Assembly (NCBI RefSeq): GCF_947077775.1
Contig: NZ_CAMTTE010000001.1
Location: 682,001-746,000 of the forward strand
Length of the DNA stretch: 64,000 bases
Direction: 5' to 3'
DNA from: Salinibacter pepae
GTDB taxonomy: Bacteria > Bacteroidota > Rhodothermia > Rhodothermales > Salinibacteraceae
In this document: one piece after another, positions 35,852 to 44,981 of the stretch
How the letters are laid out: the number at the start of each line of letters is the position of its first letter
Position numbering within the stretch: the stretch's first letter is position 1
Notes under the pieces: generated by a model
Told to the model about the DNA's origin: nothing
The model's database searches: none
Seen by the model: the letters and a program-made list of their open reading frames with translations, nothing else
Program-made: the position numbers and the translations under genes

Positions 35852-36826
35852 GGTCGTGTCCGCGGCGGTCGTGTCGGTCTGAATGGTATCGGGCGCCATC
35901 GTCTCGGCGGTGTCCGCGCTCGGGGGCGGGGCCACGGTCGTGTCGGACGACGGCACGGTGGCCGGCGTCGACGTGGTGTCCATCGCGCTCGTATCGGCGG
36001 CCTCGATCAGAACATTCCCGTTTTGGGTCCGGAGCTCGAGGGTCGGCCCGCCGTCCCCCGTCTGGGCGTCGTAGCGCGCCCCGGCATTGATGGGGGCAAA
36101 CTGCTCGTTGGTGAACGTGAGCCCGCGGGTCCGAATTGTGCCCGCGTCCGTCTCGGCGTCGACCTGAACCGTCTCGTCCGGCGGGAGGCGGAGCCGCAGG
36201 TCTCCGTTCGCCGTCTCGATGCGGTGCGTGCCCCCGGTCGGAAGAGACTGAAAGCCCACCGCCACGTCCCCGTTCTTGATCCGCACCTCCGCGGCCCCCG
36301 CGGCCCCCTCCACGGTCACGTCGCCGTGCGCGTGAGAAACGGTCAGCGCCCCCTCCACGCCCGCCACATGGACCGGTCCGCTGAGCCGATCAACGCGGAG
36401 GGCCGTCCGGCGCGGCACCCGGCCCCGCACGTCGACGGCGGCGTAGTCCTCCTGGTCGGCCGCCAGGGTGTAGGCGTACTCGGCGTCGGTGCCACGCTCC
36501 GTAATCGAGATGCCCTCCACGACCGACTGCCCGGCCTCGCGTGTGTCTCCACGGCCGCGGCGCACGAACGAGAGGTCCGCGGTCGTTTGCCCCGCTCCCG
36601 TCAGCCGGACCGAGCCGCGCAGTCCCTCCACCACCAGGGGCCGGTCGCTAGGGGCCACGGCCCGGGCCACCGTGTCGACCACCTCCACAGGGCCAAGCCG
36701 CAGCACCCCGTCGTCCGACCGTGTGATCTCCGACTCTTGGGCGCGCTGGCATCCTCCTCCGAGCGCCGCGAGTCCGAGCATCCCGAATAGGGCGAGTGCC
36801 GTCGAGAACCACCGCATGGTACGCAT
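35846..36826 (-). CDS. DUF4097-like beta-strand lipoprotein
   Basis: 326 residues. Lipobox LGGGC at about residues 22-26 (Met1 or Met4 may be the start). The body is a run of short beta-strand repeats typical of DUF4097 adhesin-like domains: LVVEGLRGSVRLTGAG, AYTLAADQEDYAAVDVRGRV, GDVTVEGAAGAAEVRIKNGDV, IETANGDLRLRLP and ELRTQNGNVLIEA. It ends in a Thr/Asp/Ser/Pro-rich tail (about 55 residues). It is likely surface- or periplasm-exposed. Function is unknown. It lies 41 bases downstream of ftsX on the same strand. Confidence 0.8.
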   Translation of the reverse strand: MRTMRWFSTALALFGMLGLAALGGGCQRAQESEITRSDDGVLRLGPVEVVDTVARAVAPSDRPLVVEGLRGSVRLTGAGQTTADLSFVRRGRGDTREAGQSVVEGISITERGTDAEYAYTLAADQEDYAAVDVRGRVPRRTALRVDRLSGPVHVAGVEGALTVSHAHGDVTVEGAAGAAEVRIKNGDVAVGFQSLPTGGTHRIETANGDLRLRLPPDETVQVDAETDAGTIRTRGLTFTNEQFAPINAGARYDAQTGDGGPTLELRTQNGNVLIEAADTSAMDTTSTPATVPSSDTTVAPPPSADTAETMAPDTIQTDTTAADTTS

Positions 36827-36866
36827 CTATCATTTGAAAGACCGAGCGCGAAGAGGACCCGTGGAC

Positions 36867-37742
36867 TCAATGGAGCTCAATGTTTTGGATGAACCGACGG
36901 GCGGCGAAGTAGGACCCGAGCCACCCGAGCAGAACGCCGCTCCCCACGAGGCCGCCGAAGAACAGGAGCTCCGTGTAGAGCGACAGGGGGGTCTGATCGA
37001 TTTGCTGAAAAAACAGCCGGTAGAGCCCCCACACCACGCCCCCCGCAATGGCTCCTCCAGCGAACCCCTGCACGATCCCCTCGACGAGGAAGGGACGCCG
37101 CACGAAGCGGTCCGTGGCGCCCACCAGCTTCATGGTTCGGATGAGCAGCCGCCGGGCGTAAATGGTGAGCCGGATCGTGTTGGCCACGAGAAAAATGGCC
37201 GCAAGCACGACAATGACGCCCAGCGACAGCCCGATGGCATTGATGAGCTGCCGGTTCTGTGCCACCCGCGTGAGCAGGTCCCGGTTGAGGACGACCTCCT
37301 CCGCCCCTCGCCACCCGTTGATGACGTCCGCGGCACGGGCCATGCTGTCCGGATGGGCGTGGCTCGGGGCCATCTCGATCTTGATCGAGGCGGGCAGAAA
37401 CGTCGGGTCTTCGAAGGCGGAGGCCCCCTCCCCAAACTCCTCCCGAAAAATCTTGGCGGCCTCCTCGTGAGAGATGAGCTCGGCCTGCGCGACCCCCGGC
37501 ATCGTCTGCACGCGAGCGTGGAGGGCCTCCTGGACGTCATCGGTCGCGTCCTGCTCGATAAAGACCTCCATCTGGCTGGCCTGCTCGCGCAGCATCTCCG
37601 ACACGACCGAGGCCTCGTACCCCACGATGCCGAACACGCCCACCAGCACCAGGGCGACCGCGATGGCGCTCGTGGACGCCACGGCCGAGAACGTGGCGCG
37701 TCGGAGGTTGGCAAAGCCTTCCCGAATGAAATACGGCAGCAC
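36867..37742 (-). CDS. ftsX: cell division ABC-type permease
   Basis: 291 residues from a GTG at 37742 (LPYFIREGFANLRRATFSAVAS). The frame continues upstream, but that part does not look like the family. Four membrane segments surround an extracytoplasmic domain: helix 1 at about 20-42, the loop with SQMEVFIEQDATDDVQEALHARVQTMPGV, helix 2 with IGLSLGVIVVLAAIFLVANTI, then ARRLLIRTMKLVGATDRFVRRPF (coupling region) and the last two helices. FtsX activates septal peptidoglycan hydrolases with FtsE. No ftsE is in the window, which is common in Bacteroidota. Confidence 0.88.
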   Translation of the reverse strand: MLPYFIREGFANLRRATFSAVASTSAIAVALVLVGVFGIVGYEASVVSEMLREQASQMEVFIEQDATDDVQEALHARVQTMPGVAQAELISHEEAAKIFREEFGEGASAFEDPTFLPASIKIEMAPSHAHPDSMARAADVINGWRGAEEVVLNRDLLTRVAQNRQLINAIGLSLGVIVVLAAIFLVANTIRLTIYARRLLIRTMKLVGATDRFVRRPFLVEGIVQGFAGGAIAGGVVWGLYRLFFQQIDQTPLSLYTELLFFGGLVGSGVLLGWLGSYFAARRFIQNIELH

Positions 37743-38162
37743 GGCAGGAGGGGTCGAGTCTGAAGGAATACGGCCGCAGTGACAACCTACGAAGACCGGG
37801 TCGGAAAGGACAAGCGGAGGCGCACAGAACAATCGCGTGCACGAAATCCGCCGTGCCCCGCTTAACCTGGAGCTCTTCTGACGATTGTGGGCGCCTCCTC
37901 ACCCGGTCGGATGAGTCCGGGCGATGCGAAGACCGACGGTCATGCCCTTTCGAAGCTGACTGGCGCAGCCAATCGGGGTGGAGGCGACAAACGAGGGCGC
38001 TGTTTTGCACCCTCCGCCTCGGGAGGCAGCAATACGAGAATCCGTCGGGACGAACGGGCAGTTGATGCGGTGGGCCTGCGGGGGCCAGAAACGCGTCGGG
38101 GGCCCGGGCCGCGCTCCAGAGCGCCCTGCTCTGGCCGCTTCCGTTTGCCGCCGGGCGGGCAC
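37743..38162. other. intergenic between ftsX and pheA
   Basis: 420 bases without a supported gene. The reading frames that cross it give low-complexity Arg/Ser/Pro-rich translations in several frames and no motif. No tRNA-like structure was seen. It would contain the ftsX promoter and the end of the pheA transcript. Confidence 0.45.
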
Positions 38163-39023
38163 CTACCGCTCGGCCCCGTCGGGATACGTCGCCCCACGGG
38201 GGTAGGAGCCGAGCACCTGAAGCTCCATCGTGATTTCCCGGAGGTGGTCCAGCGCCCGGGCCACCGCCTCGGCCTCCACGTCCCCGTGCACGTCGAGGTA
38301 AAACCGGTAGCGGCCCGGCTGCCCCACCAGGGGCCGGCTTTCGATCTTGGCCAGGTCCAGTTCGCGGAGCGCGAAGACAGCGAGGCTCTTGAAGAGGGCC
38401 CCCGGCACATTTTCCTGTAGGACGAACGTGATGGACGTCTTCGGCTCGCCGGCCCCCACCGGGGGCGCGCCCGCGTCCGCCGGGGCCAGCACGAGGAAGC
38501 GGGTAAAGTTCTGGTCGTTGTCCTGGAGCCCTTCGGCGAGGACCTCAAGGCCGTAGCGCTCGGCGGCTCGTCGGGAGGCCACCGCCGCCGTTGTCGGGGC
38601 ACCGGTCTCCGCCACCCCCCGGGCCGCCCCGGCCGTGTCCGGCGTGGCCTCCGGCGTCGCGCCCGGAACCTGGGCCCGGAGCCAGTCCCGGCACTGCCCG
38701 AGCGCCTGCTGATGGGACCGCACGACCTCCAGCCCGTTGATCGTCGCCCCCGCCGGCGCCATCAGACAGTGGTGAATGCGCAGCTGGAGCTCCCCGATGA
38801 TCGTGACGGCGTGCGTGCGGAGGTGGTCGTAGTTGACGCGCACGCTGCCGAACACCGCGTTTTCGATGGGCACCACCGCACGGCCCACCGCGCCTCCCTC
38901 AACGGCCTCGAAAACATCCTCGAACGTAGCGGACGGATGCACCTCGGCGGCATCGAAGACGCACCGGACGGCTTCTTCGCTGAAGGCACCGGGCTCTCCC
39001 TGAAAGGCAACGCGATGGGCCAT
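38163..39023 (-). CDS. pheA: prephenate dehydratase
   Basis: 286 residues from ATG 39023 (MAHRVAFQGEPGAFSEEAV). The catalytic domain shows VVPIENAVFGSVRVNYD and the active-site TRF motif in NDQNFTRFLVLAP. A C-terminal ACT domain (about 195-275; SITFVLQENVPGALFKSLAVFALRELDLAKIESRPL, with the Phe-binding ESRP) would give feedback control by phenylalanine. It converts prephenate to phenylpyruvate. It is a stand-alone form without chorismate mutase. Confidence 0.95.
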   Translation of the reverse strand: MAHRVAFQGEPGAFSEEAVRCVFDAAEVHPSATFEDVFEAVEGGAVGRAVVPIENAVFGSVRVNYDHLRTHAVTIIGELQLRIHHCLMAPAGATINGLEVVRSHQQALGQCRDWLRAQVPGATPEATPDTAGAARGVAETGAPTTAAVASRRAAERYGLEVLAEGLQDNDQNFTRFLVLAPADAGAPPVGAGEPKTSITFVLQENVPGALFKSLAVFALRELDLAKIESRPLVGQPGRYRFYLDVHGDVEAEAVARALDHLREITMELQVLGSYPRGATYPDGAER

Positions 39024-39119
39024 CGTCGTGTGTAGACCGCTGCGGGCAAAGACGTGAGACCGGGACGAAATGAATCGGCAGTCCCACGCCCGCAATGGCC
39101 CTGCGTTCCGTTCCGCACC

Positions 39120-39163
39120 AGAAAAAGGAAACGCCTGACCGGACCGGTGGCCCGACCAGGCGT
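39120..39163 (-). terminator. rho-independent terminator after hsp20
   Basis: Read on the minus strand: ACGCCTGGTCGG pairs with CCGGTCAGGCGT (12 pairs including two G-T), followed by TTTCCTTTTTC. It lies about 100 bases after the hsp20 stop codon, and before pheA in the same direction. Confidence 0.75.
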
Positions 39164-39268
39164 CACGATGCGCTTACAGGTCTCGTCCGGCGGCGCGGGC
39201 GGTCTCGTCACGCCCCCACCCCGGACGCTCCCTGGCAGGGGAGAACAGAAAGCGCCGGAGACGTGCCG

Positions 39269-39706
39269 CTACTGGATCTCAATCTGACGGCGCGTGCTCG
39301 TCTCCGTCTTCGGGACATTGATTGCCAGCACGCCCTCGTCGTAGGTGGCCTCCACGCGGTCCGGATCCACCGCGTCCGGAAGGGTAAACGTCCGGTGGAA
39401 GTTGCCAAAGGCGCGCTCCACGCGCACGTACTCTTCGCCGTCCTCCTGCCGCTCACTGGACCGCTCGCCGCTCACAGTCAGCGTGTTGTTCTGGAGGTTG
39501 ATGGCGATGTCGTCCTTCGTCATGCCGGGCACGTCGAGGCGAATGTGGAACGCGTCGTCCGTCTCCGACAGGTCCGTCCGGGGGGCCCAGACGGCCGACG
39601 TGTCGTCGTCGCTTCCTCGACCGAAAAACTGGTCGAAGATGCTGTCCACCTCACGCTGGAGGTCGCGAATCGTGCGGTTCGGGGTGCGGCGTGTGAGCTG
39701 CGTCAT
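39269..39706 (-). CDS. hsp20: small heat-shock protein (Hsp20/alpha-crystallin)
   Basis: 145 residues. The alpha-crystallin domain (about 40-135) has WAPRTDLSETDDAFHIRLDVPGM, a GERSSERQEDGEEY loop and a conserved A-F-G-x-F-x-R-x-F strand (AFGNFHRTFTLPD), then DEGVLAINVPKTE. The chaperone holds unfolded proteins. Its ribosome site is unusual for this genome: AGAGGTGATC lies 4 bases before the ATG, a near-perfect complement of the 16S rRNA tail. That suggests strong translation. Confidence 0.95.
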   Translation of the reverse strand: MTQLTRRTPNRTIRDLQREVDSIFDQFFGRGSDDDTSAVWAPRTDLSETDDAFHIRLDVPGMTKDDIAINLQNNTLTVSGERSSERQEDGEEYVRVERAFGNFHRTFTLPDAVDPDRVEATYDEGVLAINVPKTETSTRRQIEIQ

Positions 39707-39716
39707 GGGTGATCAC
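39707..39716 (-). promoter_or_regulatory. strong Shine-Dalgarno of hsp20
   Basis: The minus-strand leader reads AGAGGTGATCACCC before ATG. AGGTGATC is complementary to the 3' end of bacterial 16S rRNA. Most genes in the window lack such a match. Confidence 0.7.
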
Positions 39717-39922
39717 CTCTGTACAGGTTGTTCGAGAGTCTCACGAACGTGTCAACCAGGGCGTCGCACAACGCCCCGTCGTTTGTCGGTGCACCCACAT
39801 TTAGCATCAAGACGTGTACCAGCCGGTGTCCTCCCTGTCGCCGACCGAAATTTCGGCAAGCCGCCCCCTGCCGTCGTGACAGCGGCCTGTAGATGTGACG
39901 GTCCCGCAACGCGTGTGCCCTC

Positions 39923-41512
39923 CTACCGCGGCGTCACGTCAATCACGACGGGGAGGTGATCGGACGCCGTCGGCGTATCGTCCGCCCGGAGCCCGTGGGC
40001 CGAGCGCACGTCGGCCGGCAGCGCCGGGGTGTGCAGCACAAACGCGTGGACGACCTCCAGTACGCTGTCGGTAACGAACGCGTAGTCGAGCCGCCCCGGC
40101 GGAAACGAACTGCCGGGCGCGATCCAGGTGGTGTGCAGGGGCGACGCCACCTGGCGCGGCCTGGTGTCCAGCAGGGGCGATCCGTCCCAGTCCGGCGCCG
40201 CCGGCGATCCGTACCGGTCGGTGTGTACGATCTCCCCCGTCCGCAGCGTCCGCGGCTGCTGGGCGTCCCCGACAAAGTTCATGTCCCCGAGCACCACGAT
40301 CGGGGTCTTCGGCGGAACGTCGAACGGCCCGTCCCCCTGTTTTACCTCTCGCAGGAAGGCCACCACGCCGTCCACCACCCGCTGCCGCTGTGCGTTGCGG
40401 GAGGGCTCGCCGTCATCGGGGCCGTAGTTGCAGCAGGGCGGGTGCATGTTCACCACCAGGAGGTCCGTCCCCAGCGCACCGTCCGCGTCGAGCAGGAAGG
40501 CGCCGCTCACGTTGTTCTCGTACCCTGGAATGGTGTGGGTGTCGAGAATGGGGTATCGGCTGCCGAGGACGAGATCCTGGCCCTCCTTGGCCCAGTCCCA
40601 CCCGCCCGGCAGTCCGAGCGCCTCGTCGGCGACCGTCGCCACCTGGTCGGCGGTCTGGTCGTAGACCTCCTGAAACGCAATGACGCCCGGATCGGTGGCG
40701 TCGAAGATGCGCCGGAAGCTCGGCTGGCGGGTTTCGAAAAAGATTGCACTCCGTTCGCGGTCAAAATCGTTGACCGAGTTGTACGAGAGCATCCGCAGGG
40801 CCGAGGCGGTCGGCGCGTCGAGAGACGGCGCGTCGAGGGGCGTGTCGGCATCCGAGAGGACGTACCCGAGCCCCCCGTCGGCGTCCGGCAGCCGGTCCCC
40901 GTCGGTCGACAGGCCCACCCGGAGGCTGTCTCTCTCAAACAGGGGCCCGTCGTTGGTGGGCGTCGCCGACCGGTCGAAGGCCACCTCGAACGTCTCGGAC
41001 GTCACCGTGGGCAGGGACGTGAACCCGAGGGCCGCGTGCGTCACCTCTTCCGCGTCGCCGTCGCGAACCACTCGGCCGGACCGCTCGCCAAACGTCCAGG
41101 CCAGCTCCGCCCCCAGTCCCAGTGCCTGCTGCCCCGTCCCGGGATTGTTGTCCGTATCGAGATAGAGCGTCAGGTCGTTGCCTTCCTGGAGGTTGACGGC
41201 CTCGCCGAGCTCGAGGCGGAGGAAGAGGTAGTCGTCATCGTGGGCGACCCACACGCGCTTGAGGTCGACGCCCGCCCCGTCGTCGGGCGCGTCGGTGTGA
41301 CGGACCGGGAGCTCCGCCCAATCGCCCCGTTCGCCATCCACGTAGATGCGGGCCGGGTGCGAGGTGTACCCGTCCACCGGCGCGGCCGTCGGGGGCGCGT
41401 CCTCCGACGGCGACTCGGCCTCGCCCTCGTCGGCGGTTTCATTCAGTCCCCCGCACCCCCCGGCGACAAAAAGAAACAACAGCGCAACAGAGAGCAGGAG
41501 ACGCCGAGACAT
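39923..41512 (-). CDS. endonuclease/exonuclease/phosphatase-family lipoprotein
   Basis: 529 residues from ATG 41512. The signal peptide ends VAGGCGG (lipid Cys). Residues about 45-230 form a beta-sandwich, sugar-binding-like domain (LPVRHTDAP, FLRLELGEAVNLQEG ... GLGYVLSD). The C-terminal part (about 235-529) is an EEP domain: RMLSYNSVND, AFQEVYDQ (Glu), VVNMHPPC, VLGDMNFVGD and ASDHLPVVID (catalytic His). It would cleave nucleic acids or phosphomonoesters at the cell surface, perhaps for phosphate scavenging. Its start is 144 bases from the divergent histidine phosphatase. Confidence 0.82.
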   Translation of the reverse strand: MSRRLLLSVALLFLFVAGGCGGLNETADEGEAESPSEDAPPTAAPVDGYTSHPARIYVDGERGDWAELPVRHTDAPDDGAGVDLKRVWVAHDDDYLFLRLELGEAVNLQEGNDLTLYLDTDNNPGTGQQALGLGAELAWTFGERSGRVVRDGDAEEVTHAALGFTSLPTVTSETFEVAFDRSATPTNDGPLFERDSLRVGLSTDGDRLPDADGGLGYVLSDADTPLDAPSLDAPTASALRMLSYNSVNDFDRERSAIFFETRQPSFRRIFDATDPGVIAFQEVYDQTADQVATVADEALGLPGGWDWAKEGQDLVLGSRYPILDTHTIPGYENNVSGAFLLDADGALGTDLLVVNMHPPCCNYGPDDGEPSRNAQRQRVVDGVVAFLREVKQGDGPFDVPPKTPIVVLGDMNFVGDAQQPRTLRTGEIVHTDRYGSPAAPDWDGSPLLDTRPRQVASPLHTTWIAPGSSFPPGRLDYAFVTDSVLEVVHAFVLHTPALPADVRSAHGLRADDTPTASDHLPVVIDVTPR

Positions 41513-41656
41513 GGACAACGAGGGCGTTTGGGATGAACCACGCGGGAGACAGAGGCGCTATATTGCGTGTCCTGAGGGATGTTCGGGAAACGGGGCGCAC
41601 GCAGAACCGCGGCCGCCCCAATCGTCGTGCTTTTCATATCCGTCGTCACGAAACGA

Positions 41657-42304
41657 ATGCAGACCCTCTGGCTCGCCCGCCACGCCAACCGTCAGGATTT
41701 CGCGGATCCGGACTGGGCGGCGACGGCCGACTGGCCCGACGACCCCGGCCTCTCTCCCGACGGCGTCGAGCAGGCCCGGCAACTGGGCCGCCGCGTCGAT
41801 GCCCTCGACGTCGACCGGATCGTCGCGTCTCCGTACCTCCGCACCGTCCAGACCGCCCACCACGTCGCCACGACGACCGGCCACGGCGTCCTCCTGGAGC
41901 CGGGATTGGGGGAGTGGCTCAACGACGACTGGTTCGACGACGTCCCGAACACACGCGCCCCCACGGCGCTTGCCGATCGGTTCGGGTCGGTGCTGCCGTC
42001 GTCGGCACCGCCCTGCCGGACCCCCGCCTACCCAGAGTCGAGGCACCGGGCCCTCGCCCGCCTCGGGGCCGCCGGCACGTGCCTCGCCGACCGGTACGCC
42101 GGCGAGACACTGCTCCTCGTGGGCCACGGCATCACGGTGCAGGGCGTTCTGCACGGCCTCGTGGGCAGCGACGTGCCCGACCCCGGGTGCCCGCTCGCCA
42201 GCCTCACGAAAGTTGCGCGGCGGAACGGAGACTGGACCGTTTCCCTCCGGAACGACACGAGCCACCTCGAAAACGGCACCCGCGCCCCCGACCGACTCGC
42301 CTGA
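41657..42304 (+). CDS. histidine phosphatase family protein
   Basis: 215 residues from ATG 41657 (MQTLWLARHANRQDF). The RHG-like catalytic motif is ARHANRQD (His in RHA). The second His is in VGHGITVQGVLHGL. Other pieces are LSPDGVEQARQLGRRV and SPYLRTVQTAHHVA. The family removes phosphate from sugars or proteins. Which substrate is used is not clear. The stop lies 59 bases from the convergent lipoprotein gene, with a GGGGGCA/TGCCCCC hairpin between. Confidence 0.85.
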   Translation: MQTLWLARHANRQDFADPDWAATADWPDDPGLSPDGVEQARQLGRRVDALDVDRIVASPYLRTVQTAHHVATTTGHGVLLEPGLGEWLNDDWFDDVPNTRAPTALADRFGSVLPSSAPPCRTPAYPESRHRALARLGAAGTCLADRYAGETLLLVGHGITVQGVLHGLVGSDVPDPGCPLASLTKVARRNGDWTVSLRNDTSHLENGTRAPDRLA

Positions 42305-42312
42305 CTCGGGGA

Positions 42313-42341
42313 GGGGGCAGCCTCCGTCCCCACATGCCCCC
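42313..42341. terminator. hairpin between convergent genes
   Basis: GGGGGCA (42313-42319) and TGCCCCC (42335-42341) form a seven-pair stem with a 15-base loop in the convergent gap between the histidine phosphatase and lipoprotein genes. No T-run is seen, so it could be a weak two-way terminator. Confidence 0.4.
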
Positions 42342-42363
42342 AAGGCACGAGGCACCCAGCTTT

Positions 42364-43212
42364 TCAGGAGCCACCGGCCCCGGCGATGCGCGTCCAGAGA
42401 TCCAGCGTCGGCCGGTCGGGGGTCGGGGCCGAAGGCTGCTGCCTCTGCTGACGCCGGCGTCCTGGTCGCCGCCCCCGCGGGGACCGGCCCCGCCCTCCGC
42501 GCCCCGTCACCGACGGGATGCCCCGCGAGGACGGGGTCACAAGATCGGTATCGTCCGGATCGGGGGTCTGGAGCCCGACCGCGACGGTACTGCCCAGTTC
42601 TCCACGCAGGCCGTGCTCCCAGCGGTCGCCGGTCGTTGACGACCGGGACGGGGACACGGGCACGGCCATCTCGTAAATGAGCGATCCGGTGTCGAGCGTG
42701 GCCTGTGCCCTGAGGGCCGAGGATAGCCCCGCAGGCATCCGGTAGCGGACCGTGTCGTTCCGGATGACCGCAAGGTCCGACGGAAACAGATCGTCGAGGG
42801 GCGCCCCCCCTCGCGGCACGTCGCCCCCGGATGCCCCACCCCTCTGATTCGCCCCGGCCTGCTGGGCCCGACGCCCGAGCGGGTACCGGACCCCGTAGGT
42901 GTGCCGCTCTTCGCCGGCCGGGTCGATCCACACGATGAGCCCGTTCTCGGCCACAGACCGGATGAGGTCGCGGTCCGGAATCACGACGGCCAGATACAGC
43001 AGGCTATCGGTCGGCGCGGCGCTCATGGACACGGAGCGGCCGTCCACCCGGGCAAGCGCCCCGCCCCACTCCGAAAGCGCCCCGTCAATGGCCGGGGCCT
43101 GCGACAGCGAGTGCGACTGCAGCGTGGGCGGGCTGCTGCAGCCTCCCCCGAAGACACCGGCGAGGACCATCAGGAGGAGGCCAAACCAGACTCTAGACAT
43201 AGGCGAGTTCAT
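42364..43212 (-). CDS. lipoprotein with CBM9-like fold
   Basis: 282 residues from ATG 43212; ATG 43200 (MSRVWFGLLL) is an alternative. The signal peptide ends FGGGCSS. The mature part begins with SQAPAIDGALSEWGGALARVDGRSVSMSAAPTDSLLYLAVVIPD, which has the pattern of CBM9/DOMON-like sugar-binding domains that open periplasmic and surface proteins. The last about 60 residues are Arg/Gly/Pro-rich and probably disordered. No enzyme motif is visible. Confidence 0.72.
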   Translation of the reverse strand: MNSPMSRVWFGLLLMVLAGVFGGGCSSPPTLQSHSLSQAPAIDGALSEWGGALARVDGRSVSMSAAPTDSLLYLAVVIPDRDLIRSVAENGLIVWIDPAGEERHTYGVRYPLGRRAQQAGANQRGGASGGDVPRGGAPLDDLFPSDLAVIRNDTVRYRMPAGLSSALRAQATLDTGSLIYEMAVPVSPSRSSTTGDRWEHGLRGELGSTVAVGLQTPDPDDTDLVTPSSRGIPSVTGRGGRGRSPRGRRPGRRRQQRQQPSAPTPDRPTLDLWTRIAGAGGS

Positions 43213-43651
43213 TCGATGAGAGAGAGGCGGGATGCGTGCCGGCGCCGAGTGCCCTGCCGCCCGGGCGCAAAAGGTATCTACACCGGTCGCGAATTGCCAA
43301 CCGGAATGGGCGCTCGAAACCAGCCGATGGATCTTTCTTGCGAAGGGCTCTTCCGAACAGACGCCTGCGGGGGAAGTGCCTCGATCCGTCGCCGTACGGG
43401 AAGAGTGCACCGGGACGAACGGCCCCACTCCACCTACGAAAAACAGCCCATCACACAACTGGAAGGGACGGCGGGCAGACGTTGCATTCTCTGCCCCCCG
43501 ACACCCCCAACTAAAACAACATTTCATCGGCATCATACGTACCAATCAGGTACGACTTGTAACAGACAGAGGCGCGGTATCGTCCTTCCGATGGTATGAC
43601 CTGAACAAGGAAATTCCCCTCATTTCCCCGATACAGAGCTCCCATGTCGCT
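43213..43651. other. intergenic, divergent promoters
   Basis: 439 bases between the divergent lipoprotein and Omp85-type genes. No gene is supported. It is AT-richer in its last third and carries the palindrome at 43538-43554. Confidence 0.4.
43538..43554. promoter_or_regulatory. palindrome upstream of the Omp85-type gene
   Basis: CGTACC-AATCA-GGTACG, six-base arms with a five-base centre, about 100 bases before the Omp85-type ATG. It looks like an operator or a start of a regulatory site, but no regulator is identified. Confidence 0.35.
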
Positions 43652-44950
43652 ATGCTCTATTCTCGGACCTTGAGTTGGGCGGTCATTCTCCTCCTGGCTG
43701 CTCCGTGTGCTTCCGCCCAACCCACGACGGATTCTTCGCCGTCCAGCCCGGCTCCGCACACGGCCCTTGATAGCACCGACTCCGGTGTGCCGGCTTCCGA
43801 GGAAACCCCGTGGGGCCGCACCGAATCGTACGCGGGCGATCACGCGGGCGACTATGTCGGCACGACGGGGGGCTGGACAAGCCCGTTTGGACAGGCGTCT
43901 GCCGTGTACCGCGCGCCGCCGCCGCTCCGCTACAATCGCGTCGAGGGGCTGGTGCTCGGCCTCCGGCGCAGTCCGCTCTCGCTCCGCGACCCGGACGACA
44001 CCGCGCGCATCTACGGCCAACTCGGCTACGCCTTTGCGCTGGGGGACCTGCGGTACACGATCGGGGTCGAATCGAAACTGATTCGCGACGCAGAGACAGG
44101 ATTAAAGCTCGGGGCGTCCTACCAAAAGCAGACCCGGACCCCCGACCGCTGGAAGACGTCGTACGCGGAGAATTCGCTCGGCGGCATCGGGCTCGGGTAC
44201 GACTTCTTCGACTACTACGAGGGCGAGGGGCTCTCCCTCTACGCAGTCCAGGCCCTCCCGGCCACGTTCCGCCTAACCGCGGGCGTTCGCTTCGAAGAGC
44301 ACCGCCCGCTTTCCCGGAATACCGGCTGGTCTCTCTTCGAGGCCACCTCGTTTCGCACGAATCCCAGGGCTGAGGCGGGCCGCCTGCACGCCGGAACAGT
44401 GAGTCTCGAGGGGGGACACGTCGAGGACCGCGACGACCTTCCCACCGGTGCTGCCTTCCGGACGACAGCCACGATTGGGACCGACTTCGGCGGCGACCTC
44501 CGCGCCAACCGCTACGAGGTGGACGGGCGCGCCTTCCTCCCCCTCTCGAGCAACACACGTCTCGGGCTTCGGCTTCGCGGCGGATACGCCACGAGCGACG
44601 CCCCGCCCCAGCAGCAGTTCACGCTTGGCGGCATCGGGTCCGTTCGGAGCTACGACCAGAACGCGCTCCGCGGCACGCGCATGCTGCTGGGCAACGTCGA
44701 GTACATCGTCGACGGCGCCACGCTGGACGACGACTTCCTCGACGACCTCTTCCTCGTGGGGCTGTTCGATGCCGGGTGGGTGGGGCAGCCAGGCACACGG
44801 CTCCGCACGGAGGACGTGCTGCCGTCCGCCGGGGTCGGAATCGGGCTGGACGAACGGGACGTGCGCCTGGACGTGTCCTGGCCGCTCCGGTCCGTGCCCG
44901 CAACGGGCTCTCGTCCGTCGATTTGGCTCCGCATCACCCCGAACTTTTAG
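43652..44950 (+). CDS. Omp85/BamA-TamA-type outer-membrane barrel
   Basis: 432 residues. Signal peptide LSWAVILLLAAPCASAQ, then a Ser/Pro/Thr-rich spacer. From about residue 85 the sequence is beta-barrel. The last third has FTLGGIGSVRSYDQNALRG, GTRMLLGNVEYI and GLFDAGWVG, and ends in WLRITPNF (terminal Phe), which is the surface-antigen (D15) pattern. No POTRA repeat is visible upstream, so it is a short, barrel-only or POTRA-poor form. It could insert or secrete a partner protein. Confidence 0.8.
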   Translation: MLYSRTLSWAVILLLAAPCASAQPTTDSSPSSPAPHTALDSTDSGVPASEETPWGRTESYAGDHAGDYVGTTGGWTSPFGQASAVYRAPPPLRYNRVEGLVLGLRRSPLSLRDPDDTARIYGQLGYAFALGDLRYTIGVESKLIRDAETGLKLGASYQKQTRTPDRWKTSYAENSLGGIGLGYDFFDYYEGEGLSLYAVQALPATFRLTAGVRFEEHRPLSRNTGWSLFEATSFRTNPRAEAGRLHAGTVSLEGGHVEDRDDLPTGAAFRTTATIGTDFGGDLRANRYEVDGRAFLPLSSNTRLGLRLRGGYATSDAPPQQQFTLGGIGSVRSYDQNALRGTRMLLGNVEYIVDGATLDDDFLDDLFLVGLFDAGWVGQPGTRLRTEDVLPSAGVGIGLDERDVRLDVSWPLRSVPATGSRPSIWLRITPNF

Positions 44951-44981
44951 GGCGAGCCGCACGTCGACCTGGCCCCGCGTC

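Noticed and set aside
37887-38420. Possible gene between ftsX and pheA
   Set aside because: Overlaps the pheA end on the other strand and shows only low-complexity Gly/Arg/Pro sequence.
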